A stretch of DNA of 64,000 bases from CAYUCJ01 sp049282265 (lineage in GTDB: Bacteria; Desulfobacterota; DSM-4660; Desulfatiglandales; Desulfatiglandaceae): contig JBAPTR010000122.1 in NCBI GenBank assembly GCA_049282265.1, forward strand, positions 31,606-95,605, written 5' to 3'. Positions 7,969 through 16,175 of the stretch are shown one piece after another. The position numbers were made by a program, and so were the translations under genes. The notes under the pieces were generated by a model. It had not been told where the DNA came from and searched no databases. It was given only the letters and a program-made list of their open reading frames with translations. How positions within the stretch are numbered: the stretch's first letter is position 1; every line of letters starts with the position of its first letter.

Positions 7969-10224
7969 TTTCTTCTGTAATTCCTGTGCCTGCGCGACCG
8001 TAATGGCCATGACATTAATGACATTTTCCATATCGGTTCCACGCTGGAGTACATTGAAAGGTTTGCTGATCCCCATCAGCAACGGACCCACAGCCTTAGC
8101 GCCTCCGAGCCTGTCCAGGAGCTTGTAGGCCATATTTCCTGAAGAAAGGTCGGGGAAGATGAGCACATTGGCCGTCCCGCCCAGACGGTTGAAGGGATAC
8201 TCGCCGGAAAGGATATCCCCAACCACGGCCGTGTCTGCCTGCATCTCGCCGTCTATCAACAGATCCGGTCGCTGGGCATGCACATGCTCCACAGCACGCC
8301 GCACGCGGTCCGCGTCGGGGTGAGGAGAGCTGCCGAAGTTGGAAAAGGAGAGCATGGCCACCCTGGGCTGGATGTCAAAAAAGCCGGCCATATCAGCCGT
8401 CAGCATGGCTATTTCCGCGAGATCCTCGGTGTTGGGATGGAAATTGACTGTGGCATCTGCAAAGAGAAGGGTGCGATCCCTGAAGATCATTAGATAGACC
8501 CCGGCTACCTTTGAAACGCCTTCACGGCGGGGGATCACCTGGAGCACAGGGCGTATGGCCTCCGGATAGGACCGTCTGATGCCATGGACCTGCCCGTCAA
8601 CAAAGCCTTCGTGCACCATCATGGCCCCGAAGACGTACCGGTTCTGCAGTTGCAGCCTTGTCTCGTTCAGGGACCAACCCTTGCGGCATCTCATTTGAAA
8701 CAGCTTGCCCGCGAACTTTTCATAAAGGGGACTGTTCAGGTTGTCCAAGATTTGAATTCCATCCATGGGGATGTGAAGTTCCTTTGCCAAATTCCTTATC
8801 ACCTGCTCATCCCCTAGGAGCAGCGGTCTTGCGATCCCTTCACAAACCGCCTGATGTGCAGCACGGAGGATAACGGGATGGTCACCCTCCGGCAGCACGA
8901 TTTTCATGGGATTCTGCCTCGCCCTGTTGATGATCTTCCGCATGATCTCCCGCTCAGGCCCGAGGATGGCCTCGAGATGCTGGGCATATTGATCCATCTC
9001 CGGCAGGGGAATCCTCGCCACCCCGCTCTCCTCCGCAGCCTTGGCAACCGCCGGTGCCACCTTCAGGAGGACCCGGGAATCCAGGGCTTTCGGGATAATG
9101 TATTCGGGTCCGAACTGTATGGGATGCCCCCCATAGGCCCGTATTACCGAATCGGGCACATCCTCTCTGGCCAGCTCTGCAATAGCCCTTACCGCCGCCT
9201 CCTTCATGGCCTCGTTGATGCGGGTCGCCCGGGTATCCAGGGCGCCGCGGAAGATATATGGAAAGCCCAGGACATTGTTCACCTGATTGGGATAGTCGGA
9301 TCGTCCCGTTGCCACGATGGCATCCGGCCTGGCGGCCTTGGCTTCAAAATAGTCTATCTCGGGATCCGGATTGGCCAGGGCAAAAATGATCGGCTTTTCG
9401 GCCATCCGCATGATCAGATCGGGTGTGAAAGCACCCTTGACCGATAACCCCATCAGGACATCCGCACCTTCGACGGCCTCCCCCAGAGTGCGTAAAGGCG
9501 TGTCGACGGCAAAGGACTCCTTGATGGAGTTCATACCCTCGACGCGCCCCTTGTAGATCACACCCTTGGTATCGAGCATGATCAGATGATCTTTTTGAAC
9601 GCCCAGTTGCAGCTGCATCCTAGCGCATGCCACAGCTGCGGCACCTGCCCCGTTGATGACCACCCGCAGCTCTTCCATTTTGCGGCCCGTTAACGCAATG
9701 GCATTTATGAGCCCCGCCCCTGAAATGATGGCCGTACCGTGCTGGTCATCGTGAAAGACCGGGATGGACATCTGCCGTTTGAGTTCTTCTTCTATGTAAA
9801 AGCAATCAGGGGCTTTGATGTCCTCAAGATTGATGCCGCCGAAGGTGGGTTCCAGCAACCTGACAGCCCGGATGAATTCGTCCGGATCTTCCGTATCGAT
9901 CTCGATATCAAAAACATCCAGGTCCGCGAAACGCTTGAAGAGCACCGCCTTTCCTTCCATAACGGGCTTGCTTGCCAATGGTCCTATGTTTCCAAGGCCC
10001 AGGACCGCCGTGCCGTTCGTCACGACGCCCACCAGATTTCCGCGCGAAGTGTACTCAAATGAAAGGTCTTCATCTTCCTGGATCTTCAAACAGGGGACCG
10101 CCACACCCGGGGTATAGGCCAAGCTGAGATCAGATTGTGATACGCAGGGCTTGAGAGGTACCACCTCTATCTTTCCAGGCTTTGGTTCCCTGTGGTAACG
10201 GAGGGCTTCCTTTTCGTACAGCAT
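7966..10224 (-). CDS. maeB: NADP-dependent malic enzyme with C-terminal phosphotransacetylase-like domain
   Basis: Oxidative decarboxylation of malate to pyruvate with NAD(P)+, giving pyruvate and reducing power. The N-terminal catalytic half (to ~residue 400) contains [42 protein letters not shown] (metal ligands) and the nucleotide site [12 protein letters not shown]. The C-terminal half (~430-750) is a phosphate acetyltransferase-like domain ([27 protein letters not shown]) that is regulatory in MaeB proteins. I place the start at the ATG at 10224 because GAGGAGAA lies 9-16 bp upstream; the open frame extends 40 codons further but only through repeat A. The stop lies in a family B end. Confidence 0.93.
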   Translation of the reverse strand: MLYEKEALRYHREPKPGKIEVVPLKPCVSQSDLSLAYTPGVAVPCLKIQEDEDLSFEYTSRGNLVGVVTNGTAVLGLGNIGPLASKPVMEGKAVLFKRFADLDVFDIEIDTEDPDEFIRAVRLLEPTFGGINLEDIKAPDCFYIEEELKRQMSIPVFHDDQHGTAIISGAGLINAIALTGRKMEELRVVINGAGAAAVACARMQLQLGVQKDHLIMLDTKGVIYKGRVEGMNSIKESFAVDTPLRTLGEAVEGADVLMGLSVKGAFTPDLIMRMAEKPIIFALANPDPEIDYFEAKAARPDAIVATGRSDYPNQVNNVLGFPYIFRGALDTRATRINEAMKEAAVRAIAELAREDVPDSVIRAYGGHPIQFGPEYIIPKALDSRVLLKVAPAVAKAAEESGVARIPLPEMDQYAQHLEAILGPEREIMRKIINRARQNPMKIVLPEGDHPVILRAAHQAVCEGIARPLLLGDEQVIRNLAKELHIPMDGIQILDNLNSPLYEKFAGKLFQMRCRKGWSLNETRLQLQNRYVFGAMMVHEGFVDGQVHGIRRSYPEAIRPVLQVIPRREGVSKVAGVYLMIFRDRTLLFADATVNFHPNTEDLAEIAMLTADMAGFFDIQPRVAMLSFSNFGSSPHPDADRVRRAVEHVHAQRPDLLIDGEMQADTAVVGDILSGEYPFNRLGGTANVLIFPDLSSGNMAYKLLDRLGGAKAVGPLLMGISKPFNVLQRGTDMENVINVMAITVAQAQELQKK

Positions 10225-10245
10225 CTTACGTGTTCTCCTCTTATT

Positions 10246-10532
10246 GATGAAATCATAAAAAGCTGACTTATGCCGCAAGCGGCAGCCTATGAGCAACGAA
10301 GTGGAGCCGAACCTGACACTCTTTTTCGGACCCTTTCTAAACACTTCGGAGGGAATGGACGACTATTTGGGATTTAGCGTAAATTCATAGAAGCGCGTGG
10401 GGTTTGGAGACGTAAACCCCAAATAGTCGTCCATGTCGGTGTTTAGTGCCAAGTGCACTATGAGAAAGGGTCCGAAAAAGAGTCTCACGCCCGGCTCGTT
10501 GACTTCGGCAGAAGAGACGACTTCATTGGAAG
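10246..10532. repeat. repeat family A, copy 2
   Basis: Same orientation as copy 1 and nearly the same sequence, from GATGAAATCATAAAAAGCTG through GCAAGCGGCAGCCTATGAGC to GACGACTTCATTGGAAG. Its central arms GGACGACTATTTGGGATTTA and TAAACCCCAAATAGTCGTCC pair better than in copy 1. It fills the gap between maeB and mgtE, so the two A copies bracket maeB as direct repeats. There is no gene in this 320 bp gap. Confidence 0.8.
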
Positions 10533-10544
10533 CCCGGGCGGGGG

Positions 10545-11912
10545 TTACCCTCTGATTCTCAGATAGGATGTAATAAACCCCAGGTAGATAAGGAGGCCCA
10601 TGATGTCATTGGACGTCGCCACAAAGGGGACCGTGCCCAGGGCGGGATCAAAATGCAGCTTTTTCAGGGCAATGGGCACCGAGGCACCGAGAAAACTGGC
10701 GTTAAGGATAATCACCACCAGGGCCAGTCCCACCACAGACCCCATCCAAAAATCAGATACCCAGTACCCCACGACCAAACCCAGCAGCAAACCGCATATC
10801 ACGCCGTTGAATACGGCCACCTTCATCTCAACCAGCAGGCGTTTGCCGATTTTCAAGATGCTGATATCACCCGTGGCCAGCCCCCTGACCACTACGGTGG
10901 CGGCCTGGTTGCCGGTGCTGCCGCCCATGGCCATGATCACCGGGAAAAAAAAGGACAGGGCGATAATCTTTTCAAGGGAGCCTTCAAACCGGCTGATCAC
11001 CAGCGCTGAGACAATCTCGCCCAGAAGACCGCCAATGAGCCAGGGCAGACGCGCCCTCGAAATTTTGAGCGGCGAATCCTCCGTGATGTCCTGGTTGGTG
11101 ACCCCGGCCATGAGTGAAATATCTTCGTCCACCTCGTCTTCAATGACATCAATGATATCGTCATGGGTAACACGCCCCACCAGACGATGCTGCTCGTCAA
11201 CCACCGGGATGTTTACCAGGTCGTATTTCTTGGCCAGGTGCACCACCTCTTCCTGATCCGTATGGGCCGTTACAGAGATCACTTCCGTATTCATGATCTC
11301 CTTGATCTTTCGTTCAGGGGGTTCCAGGACCAGGTCTTTCAGAGAAATGACACCCACAAGCCTTTCATAGTCATCCACCACCCAGATGTGATAGAGGTTT
11401 TCCACCTCCTCCCTCTTTTCCCGAATCATTCGCACGGCGTCCCCGACCGTGCCCCCCGCATTGACGGCCACGAATTCCAGGCCCATGATCCCGCCGGCCG
11501 TGTCTTCGTGGTAAGGGAGCAGTTTTTCCAGGTCCTGGGAGACATCTACCGTGAGACGCTTGATGATCTCTCTGGCCCGATCGGCCGGGAGATCCCCAAC
11601 CAGGTCCGCAGCGTCATCGGAATCCATTTCCTCCACAATTTCCGATATGGCCTTGTTGTCCAGGTCCTCCAGAATGCGACTCTGGAACGGGGGCTCGATC
11701 TCCACCAGTAAGTCGCCCGCACCTTCGGGTTCAAACAGCTCAAAGACGAAAAGCCGTTCTTCATCATCCAGGTGTTCCAACAGGTCCGCCACATCCGCGG
11801 CCCGCATACCATCCACAATTCCGCGAAGGGCGGTCCGGTTTTCCTCCTGAACCAGGCCCTTAACGTCTTCAACCAATTTCTCGCTGATCTGGATCGTCCT
11901 CTGATTGCTCAA
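10545..11912 (-). CDS. mgtE: magnesium transporter MgtE
   Basis: Mg2+-selective channel of the inner membrane, gated by cytoplasmic Mg2+. The 455 residues follow the family layout: an N domain of helical repeats (to ~130; EEMDSDDAADLVGDLPAD), two CBS domains (~135-255; IWVVDDYERLVGVISLKDL and NIPVVDEQHRLVGRVTHDD) and five membrane segments after ~285 with the pore signature AMGGSTGNQAATVVVRGLA. The start is a TTG at 11912, chosen because AGGAGAAGG lies immediately upstream and the protein begins at the family N-terminus. The DHH gene is 11 bp upstream, so co-transcription with thiE-DHH is likely. Confidence 0.95.
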   Translation of the reverse strand: MSNQRTIQISEKLVEDVKGLVQEENRTALRGIVDGMRAADVADLLEHLDDEERLFVFELFEPEGAGDLLVEIEPPFQSRILEDLDNKAISEIVEEMDSDDAADLVGDLPADRAREIIKRLTVDVSQDLEKLLPYHEDTAGGIMGLEFVAVNAGGTVGDAVRMIREKREEVENLYHIWVVDDYERLVGVISLKDLVLEPPERKIKEIMNTEVISVTAHTDQEEVVHLAKKYDLVNIPVVDEQHRLVGRVTHDDIIDVIEDEVDEDISLMAGVTNQDITEDSPLKISRARLPWLIGGLLGEIVSALVISRFEGSLEKIIALSFFFPVIMAMGGSTGNQAATVVVRGLATGDISILKIGKRLLVEMKVAVFNGVICGLLLGLVVGYWVSDFWMGSVVGLALVVIILNASFLGASVPIALKKLHFDPALGTVPFVATSNDIMGLLIYLGFITSYLRIRG

Positions 11913-11922
11913 AATCCTTCTC

Positions 11923-12933
11923 CTAACGCCATCTCCTGACCTGTTTCAGAAAACGGCTTTCCATGTCAGCCGTCCCATTCTCTGCCCCGGGAATTTCATC
12001 CAGAGGTATTTCCGCCCTGGCAGCCCCTGAATGCCCCCCTGCTGATCCTCCCCACACCCCAAAAAGCCGCTGGGCGATTTTTCCTGCGTTTCCCCTGAAA
12101 CCGGCGTTTCTCAAAATCACCACAAGCTTGCCCTCATAGATCCCCGACACAATACTCCAGGATGTCTCAGCCAGCTTCATAAAAAAATCCGCGATGAGCA
12201 CGAGAATATCCGGATTGCCCACCTCGCCCACATAAATGCAGGCTTTGTCACCGATAAATGTGACGTTTTCAATGGCACTCCTGAAAAATTCCAGTGCCTG
12301 GCGGGTGATTTCGGAAGACTCGATTTTTTTAATGATATTCAGATTTGTGAAACGGTAAAGATACCTGAAGGCGTCGATATCATTCGCGAGGGATTTCCTC
12401 GCGAAGTTGGCCGTATCCGTCTTTATCCCGTAAAAAAGGGCCGTAGCGAGTTTCGGCGAAGGTTTGATACCGGCGGCCTTGAGATATTCAGTCATCATGG
12501 TTGCACTGGCGCCGTATTCTTCCTTGATGTCGACGAAGGCGGCCCTGGAAGTAGGGTCGATAGGGTGATGATCAATGATGATATCAAAAGACAAACCCGA
12601 AAAAGCCTCATGGTGGCTTGGCTGGGAATCTATGACAGCCAACCTGTCGAACGCCTTGGGGCGGAGCCGTGAGGCAGGTTTTTGATCTATTCTGAGGAGA
12701 TTAATCATAGCAAGATTGTCGGCACGCTGGATGGTATTGATATGAAAAATTTCAGCTCGCTGAACCTTTCTCCAGAAAAAGCGCTTCAGGGCCATGGCAC
12801 TGGACATGGCATCCGGATCCGCCTCGATGAGTATGGCCAGGCTGTCTTCCGGGTGTACCAACTCACTGAGTTTCTTGCATTTATCCGTTGCTGAGACAGA
12901 CTTGGCAAAGGGGTGGTCCATGATCTCGCTCAT
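11923..12933 (-). CDS. DHH-family phosphoesterase (NrnA-like)
   Basis: Members hydrolyse small nucleotides such as nanoRNA, pAp or cyclic dinucleotide products with Mn2+. ADPDAMSSAMAL corresponds to the first metal motif and IIIDHHPID is the DHH motif (~residue 113). The C-terminal DHHA1 domain is marked by GGHSGAARAEI (~305). The first motif reads DPDAMSSA, a usual variant in this subgroup. Its ATG overlaps the thiE stop by ATGA and a GGAG lies upstream, which indicates translational coupling. The 336 residues match the family. The natural substrate cannot be told. Confidence 0.87.
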   Translation of the reverse strand: MSEIMDHPFAKSVSATDKCKKLSELVHPEDSLAILIEADPDAMSSAMALKRFFWRKVQRAEIFHINTIQRADNLAMINLLRIDQKPASRLRPKAFDRLAVIDSQPSHHEAFSGLSFDIIIDHHPIDPTSRAAFVDIKEEYGASATMMTEYLKAAGIKPSPKLATALFYGIKTDTANFARKSLANDIDAFRYLYRFTNLNIIKKIESSEITRQALEFFRSAIENVTFIGDKACIYVGEVGNPDILVLIADFFMKLAETSWSIVSGIYEGKLVVILRNAGFRGNAGKIAQRLFGVWGGSAGGHSGAARAEIPLDEIPGAENGTADMESRFLKQVRRWR

Positions 12934-13553
12934 CTAAGCTTGCTCCTTAAGAAACGGCATTTTTCTGCGATATCGGCGGCCAAAAGGATATCGGAAATCA
13001 CGGCCGCCCTGTGACAACCCACCTCGCTTAACTGATGAATATTGGTGTGGTCAATGCCCCCTATGGCCAAATACGGTATGGGGCAGATTCCTTTCACCTG
13101 CGATAGGAGGGAGAGTCCAACCAGCGGTTCCGTATCCGGCTTTGTGGAGGTGTCGAAGACAGGACCGAAACCCAGATAATCGGCACCCGAGGCAACCGCA
13201 TTTTTCACCTGTTTGAGATTGTGTGTGGATATGCCTATGATCTTGTTTTGCATCATCGGACGGGCATAGGCAATGGGAATGTCATCCTGTCCCAGGTGAA
13301 CGCCGTCTGCATCCAGAATCAAGGCCAGATCCACATCGTCATTCACGATGAACAAGATGCCTTTTTCCCTGGTTACCGCACGCAATCTGAACCCTAGCTC
13401 AAGTTTTTCCCTCTTGCTCGCGTCCTTTTCGCGGAGTTGGATAACATCCACTCCTCCCCGGATTTGAGCCTCCACAAGTTCGACAGGATCTCTTCCCCTT
13501 AGAAACGGCCCCGGCGAAAAACCGCAGAGCCTCAAGGCTTTCATGGATTTCAT
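12930..13553 (-). CDS. thiE: thiamine-phosphate synthase
   Basis: Condenses HMP-pyrophosphate and thiazole phosphate to thiamine phosphate. The TIM-barrel motifs are VDVIQLREKDAS, FIVNDDVDLAL, ADGVHLGQDDIP, YLGFGPVFDTSTKPD and YLAIGGID, with the pyrophosphate-binding Gly-rich end (residues ~150-190). At 207 residues it is full length. The gene starts the minus-strand run thiE-DHH-mgtE. No other thiamine genes are present nearby. Confidence 0.94.
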   Translation of the reverse strand: MKSMKALRLCGFSPGPFLRGRDPVELVEAQIRGGVDVIQLREKDASKREKLELGFRLRAVTREKGILFIVNDDVDLALILDADGVHLGQDDIPIAYARPMMQNKIIGISTHNLKQVKNAVASGADYLGFGPVFDTSTKPDTEPLVGLSLLSQVKGICPIPYLAIGGIDHTNIHQLSEVGCHRAAVISDILLAADIAEKCRFLRSKLR

Positions 13554-13632
13554 AACACGTTGTCTCCGGGAACGATTTCATCCGGCATCGTGCCGCCATC
13601 ACAGTTTTGTCGGGAGGATCGACCCTCTTATT

Positions 13633-13788
13633 TGATGGAACCGTAAAAAGTCCGTCCCTGGACTTTTTACTGAAGAAAACCGAAAAGTGTGATTTTCGGT
13701 TTCCTTACAAATCAAAGGGTTGCGCTGCACCCCATTGATTTGCGTGCCCGTCCATGGGCACGATGATGACTTCCAACGAAGTCATCAT
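13633..13788. repeat. repeat family B, copy 3 (full length)
   Basis: About 156 bp, same orientation as copy 1 and differing at only a few positions. All four hairpins and the terminal repeats (GATGGAACCGTAAAAAG and the right-end GTCATCAT) are kept. The remainder of the 13554-13935 gap holds only a short hairpin, GCTGAGC...GCTCAG, around 13873-13893. Confidence 0.8.
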
Positions 13789-13935
13789 ATTTTGATTGAA
13801 CAACCGCAGCAAATTTACAGCGTAGCCGACGTAACATTATAGAATCCGCCTTAAAAGTTCAATGACAAATAGCTGAGCCTTGGCAGCTCAGTAGTTGATG
13901 ACTTAGCAAAAAGTCGCCGCGGATACTCGTGGTTT

Positions 13936-14724
13936 CTACCAGGGCCATACCTTCGCAAGGTAGGCAATAGTGGGCCGCACGTCTTCCTCCCTGTGTGGCT
14001 CCAATGTCACAACGGGTGATCCTTTCAATATTTTTACCAGCAAAGAAAAAACCCGGCCAAAATCAATACTGCCTCTCCCCAGGCACAGATGATCATCTTT
14101 TTGCCCGAGATTATCGTGCAGATGGAGTTGCCCAATGTATGGACCGAGGCAATGAATCCAACTTTCAACAGGGGCCGCACTGAAGGCCGAACAATGTCCC
14201 ACGTCCAGGCAAAAACCCACCTTTTTCCGGTCCAATTTATCAAACAGTGGATTCAGGTCTTCCGGGTACTCTTCAAAGACATTTTCCAGCATCAACATGC
14301 TCCCTTCATCATCCAGGCGGGATGCAAGCCACGACCACATCTTCAGGCTGTTCTCGTACCACGCCTCTCCGAGAAAACCATAGCGTCTCGCCTCGAATCC
14401 CGCGTGGCACACAACGGTCTTTGGCCTGAAAAGGGGTACGAGTTCCGCGAGCTGTTCGTATCGCCGTCGGGTCAGCTTCCATACATCCGGATCAGGAGAA
14501 CCTGAAGAAAGGTCCATGAACGGCGCATGAAGGGTTACGACCAGTCCCCGTTCCCGGAGTTTTTCCGCAACGCTCCTGAAATCGTTTTGGGTGAAGTTTT
14601 CCAAGGCCGTTGCATCCAGGCCGATTTCAGGATTCAGCCCTTCTTCAACGATCTGTAGGAGATAGGTATCCCACAGCATGGTAAAAGGGATGTTGACCTG
14701 AACCTTTTTCTTGAATTCATTCAT
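13936..14724 (-). CDS. sugar-phosphate isomerase/epimerase family TIM-barrel protein
   Basis: A 262-residue AP-endonuclease-2/xylose-isomerase-like barrel. Recognisable metal-site strands are LVVTLHAPFMDLSSG, TVVCHAGFE, LMLENVFEE, VGFCLDVGHCSAFS and GQLHLHDNLGQKDDH, ending with GRGSIDF and VVTLEPH, i.e. the expected His, Glu, Asp and His ligands. The frame opens at a TTG at 14781, but I prefer the ATG at 14724, which has an AAGGGT upstream and begins near the first strand. The substrate is unknown. It is transcribed away from the two small genes at 14835. Confidence 0.82.
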   Translation of the reverse strand: MNEFKKKVQVNIPFTMLWDTYLLQIVEEGLNPEIGLDATALENFTQNDFRSVAEKLRERGLVVTLHAPFMDLSSGSPDPDVWKLTRRRYEQLAELVPLFRPKTVVCHAGFEARRYGFLGEAWYENSLKMWSWLASRLDDEGSMLMLENVFEEYPEDLNPLFDKLDRKKVGFCLDVGHCSAFSAAPVESWIHCLGPYIGQLHLHDNLGQKDDHLCLGRGSIDFGRVFSLLVKILKGSPVVTLEPHREEDVRPTIAYLAKVWPW

Positions 14725-14834
14725 TATCAATGACCCTTGAAATGAGGTGGTGGATTTGGAATCTCCGGAGCGGATTGACAATTTCCGCAGGCCAAATTAA
14801 GATGCCTTAAAAAAAGTCATCAAGGATAGCGACC

Positions 14835-15179
14835 ATGAAAAAAGCCTTTATGTCTCCCCTGTGCTCTGGGCTGGTTATTCCGGGCCTTGGCCAGATTCTG
14901 AATCAGCAGTTGAAGAAGGGCTCCTGTATCCTTTTGCTCATCCTCATCCTGTTTGTCTGGGGCACCATCGCACTCTTTAATCTCTTCAAGTCCGTGTTTT
15001 CAATCGCACAGATAACGGGCAATGGAGGCGAATCTATTATCGACAGACTCAGGCAACAGGATCTGTCAACCCTTTTGATTATTCTCGGGACCTTTGTCGC
15101 TGTGTGGCTTTATTCCGTACTGGATGCCTTTTTTACAGGAAGGAAAATAGATCGCGATTCAGATCTGGAGAGGCCATGA
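14835..15179 (+). CDS. small membrane protein with two to three membrane segments
   Basis: A 114-residue protein beginning MKKAFMSPLCSGLVIPGLGQ. The motif PGLGQILNQQLKKG followed by a hydrophobic helix (LLILILFVWGTIALF) resembles the TM2/DUF5683 type of small membrane proteins. A second helix lies near residues 80-100. The next gene overlaps its stop by ATGA, so both are probably made together. The function is unknown. Confidence 0.7.
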   Translation: MKKAFMSPLCSGLVIPGLGQILNQQLKKGSCILLLILILFVWGTIALFNLFKSVFSIAQITGNGGESIIDRLRQQDLSTLLIILGTFVAVWLYSVLDAFFTGRKIDRDSDLERP

Positions 15180-15508
15180 GGGCGTATCTGATAAATGAAA
15201 TAGACACCTCCGGAATGGAAAAAATCCATGCCTATTTGAAGAGCGCCGCGATTTCCTCCAGTCTTGAAAAGATCTACTGGTTGCCAATACCGGAGAATCT
15301 GCTTGATGAAACGCAGGTGGAACACCGGGATTGCAGGCCCCATGTCTTTGCTGTCGAATTGGGTCAAGACTGGGTGAAGTTCGAATGCTTCTTGCGCACA
15401 CTGAACGGGATGCAGTGTACCTGCCAAGGTTACTGCTCTGAACCCCAGACCCATTACATCATCAGGTTTGCCCAGGAGATGACGGATCGTCTGGGAATTA
15501 AAACCTGA
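15176..15508 (+). CDS. hypothetical protein, Cys-rich C-terminal half
   Basis: A 110-residue soluble protein beginning MRAYLINEIDTSGMEKIHAY. The start at 15176 overlaps the upstream stop by ATGA; the longer open frame from 15104 lies inside the upstream gene. The C-terminal half contains CFLRTLNGMQCTCQGYC, a cluster of four cysteines that could bind metal. I do not recognise the family. Its coupling to a small membrane protein suggests a two-component unit. Confidence 0.7.
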   Translation: MRAYLINEIDTSGMEKIHAYLKSAAISSSLEKIYWLPIPENLLDETQVEHRDCRPHVFAVELGQDWVKFECFLRTLNGMQCTCQGYCSEPQTHYIIRFAQEMTDRLGIKT

Positions 15509-15518
15509 ATGCGACCTT

Positions 15519-15920
15519 CTACTTTCCCCGGAGGTTTCTTCGAATCTGTTCCGCGATGGGCCCCGAAGCCTTTTTGTCTCCCAAGGTACCCACCCGGATC
15601 TTGGCCTCGGTCTTATCGCCTGAAATATATTTGAGAGCTACGGCGACCCGTTCACCGTCGGCTTTTTTGCCCGCCACCTCACCTTCGGTAAGGTCATGTT
15701 TGGCGCTCTCCACCGTCAGCCCCAGGTCCCTGAAGGCCTTGTTTGTCGCATCCCATGTGTCAATGTAGGGTGCTTTGTATGTGACTATCAGGGCACCATC
15801 GTAGTATTTGAATCCTGCAACGCCTGCAGCCGTCCCCGCGCCGAAAAAAACCAGCGGGGCTGCACAACCGGTCACCAAAACGCAACACGTCAGAAAGGCA
15901 AGAAACCTACATTTTTTCAT
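15519..15920 (-). CDS. DUF3568-type small lipoprotein
   Basis: A 133-residue exported lipoprotein. The signal MKKCRFLAFLTCCVLVTGC ends in a good lipobox (VTGC). A glycine/alanine-rich stretch then leads to KYYDGALIVTYKAPYIDTWD and an alpha-beta domain with GLTVESAKHDLTEGEVAGKK and VALKYISGDKTEAKIRVGTL, the DUF3568 pattern. These proteins are common in Desulfobacterota and of unknown function. It converges with the plus-strand pair, stop to stop, 10 bp apart. Confidence 0.8.
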   Translation of the reverse strand: MKKCRFLAFLTCCVLVTGCAAPLVFFGAGTAAGVAGFKYYDGALIVTYKAPYIDTWDATNKAFRDLGLTVESAKHDLTEGEVAGKKADGERVAVALKYISGDKTEAKIRVGTLGDKKASGPIAEQIRRNLRGK

Positions 15921-16110
15921 TTCAACTCTCCCCCGCTTCTATTAGTTACTCCTAACGATCTCCCGGGCGTCTTCGTCAGGGCCCAGGGTGCACGCACATG
16001 AACAGCACGTAAGGTACTTAAATAATGTCTCGGGGGCCTTGTGTCAACAGAATATTCCCGAACCGCACTGTTCAATGGGAAGCATGGTTCTTCGGGACGC
16101 GATTATGAAT

Positions 16111-16139
16111 TTGACTTCACGAGACCTGTTTGGTAACGT
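16111..16139 (+). promoter_or_regulatory. candidate sigma70 promoter of ileS-lspA-lgt
   Basis: TTGACT at 16111 and TAACGT at 16134 are separated by 17 bp. They lie 37-65 bp upstream of the ileS start, which has a strong AGGAGG at 16162-16167. A TATAAT at 16147 has no partner at proper distance. This is pattern matching only. Confidence 0.4.
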
Positions 16140-16175
16140 CAGCGCTTATAATTTTGCCGGTAGGAGGCACCTTTC

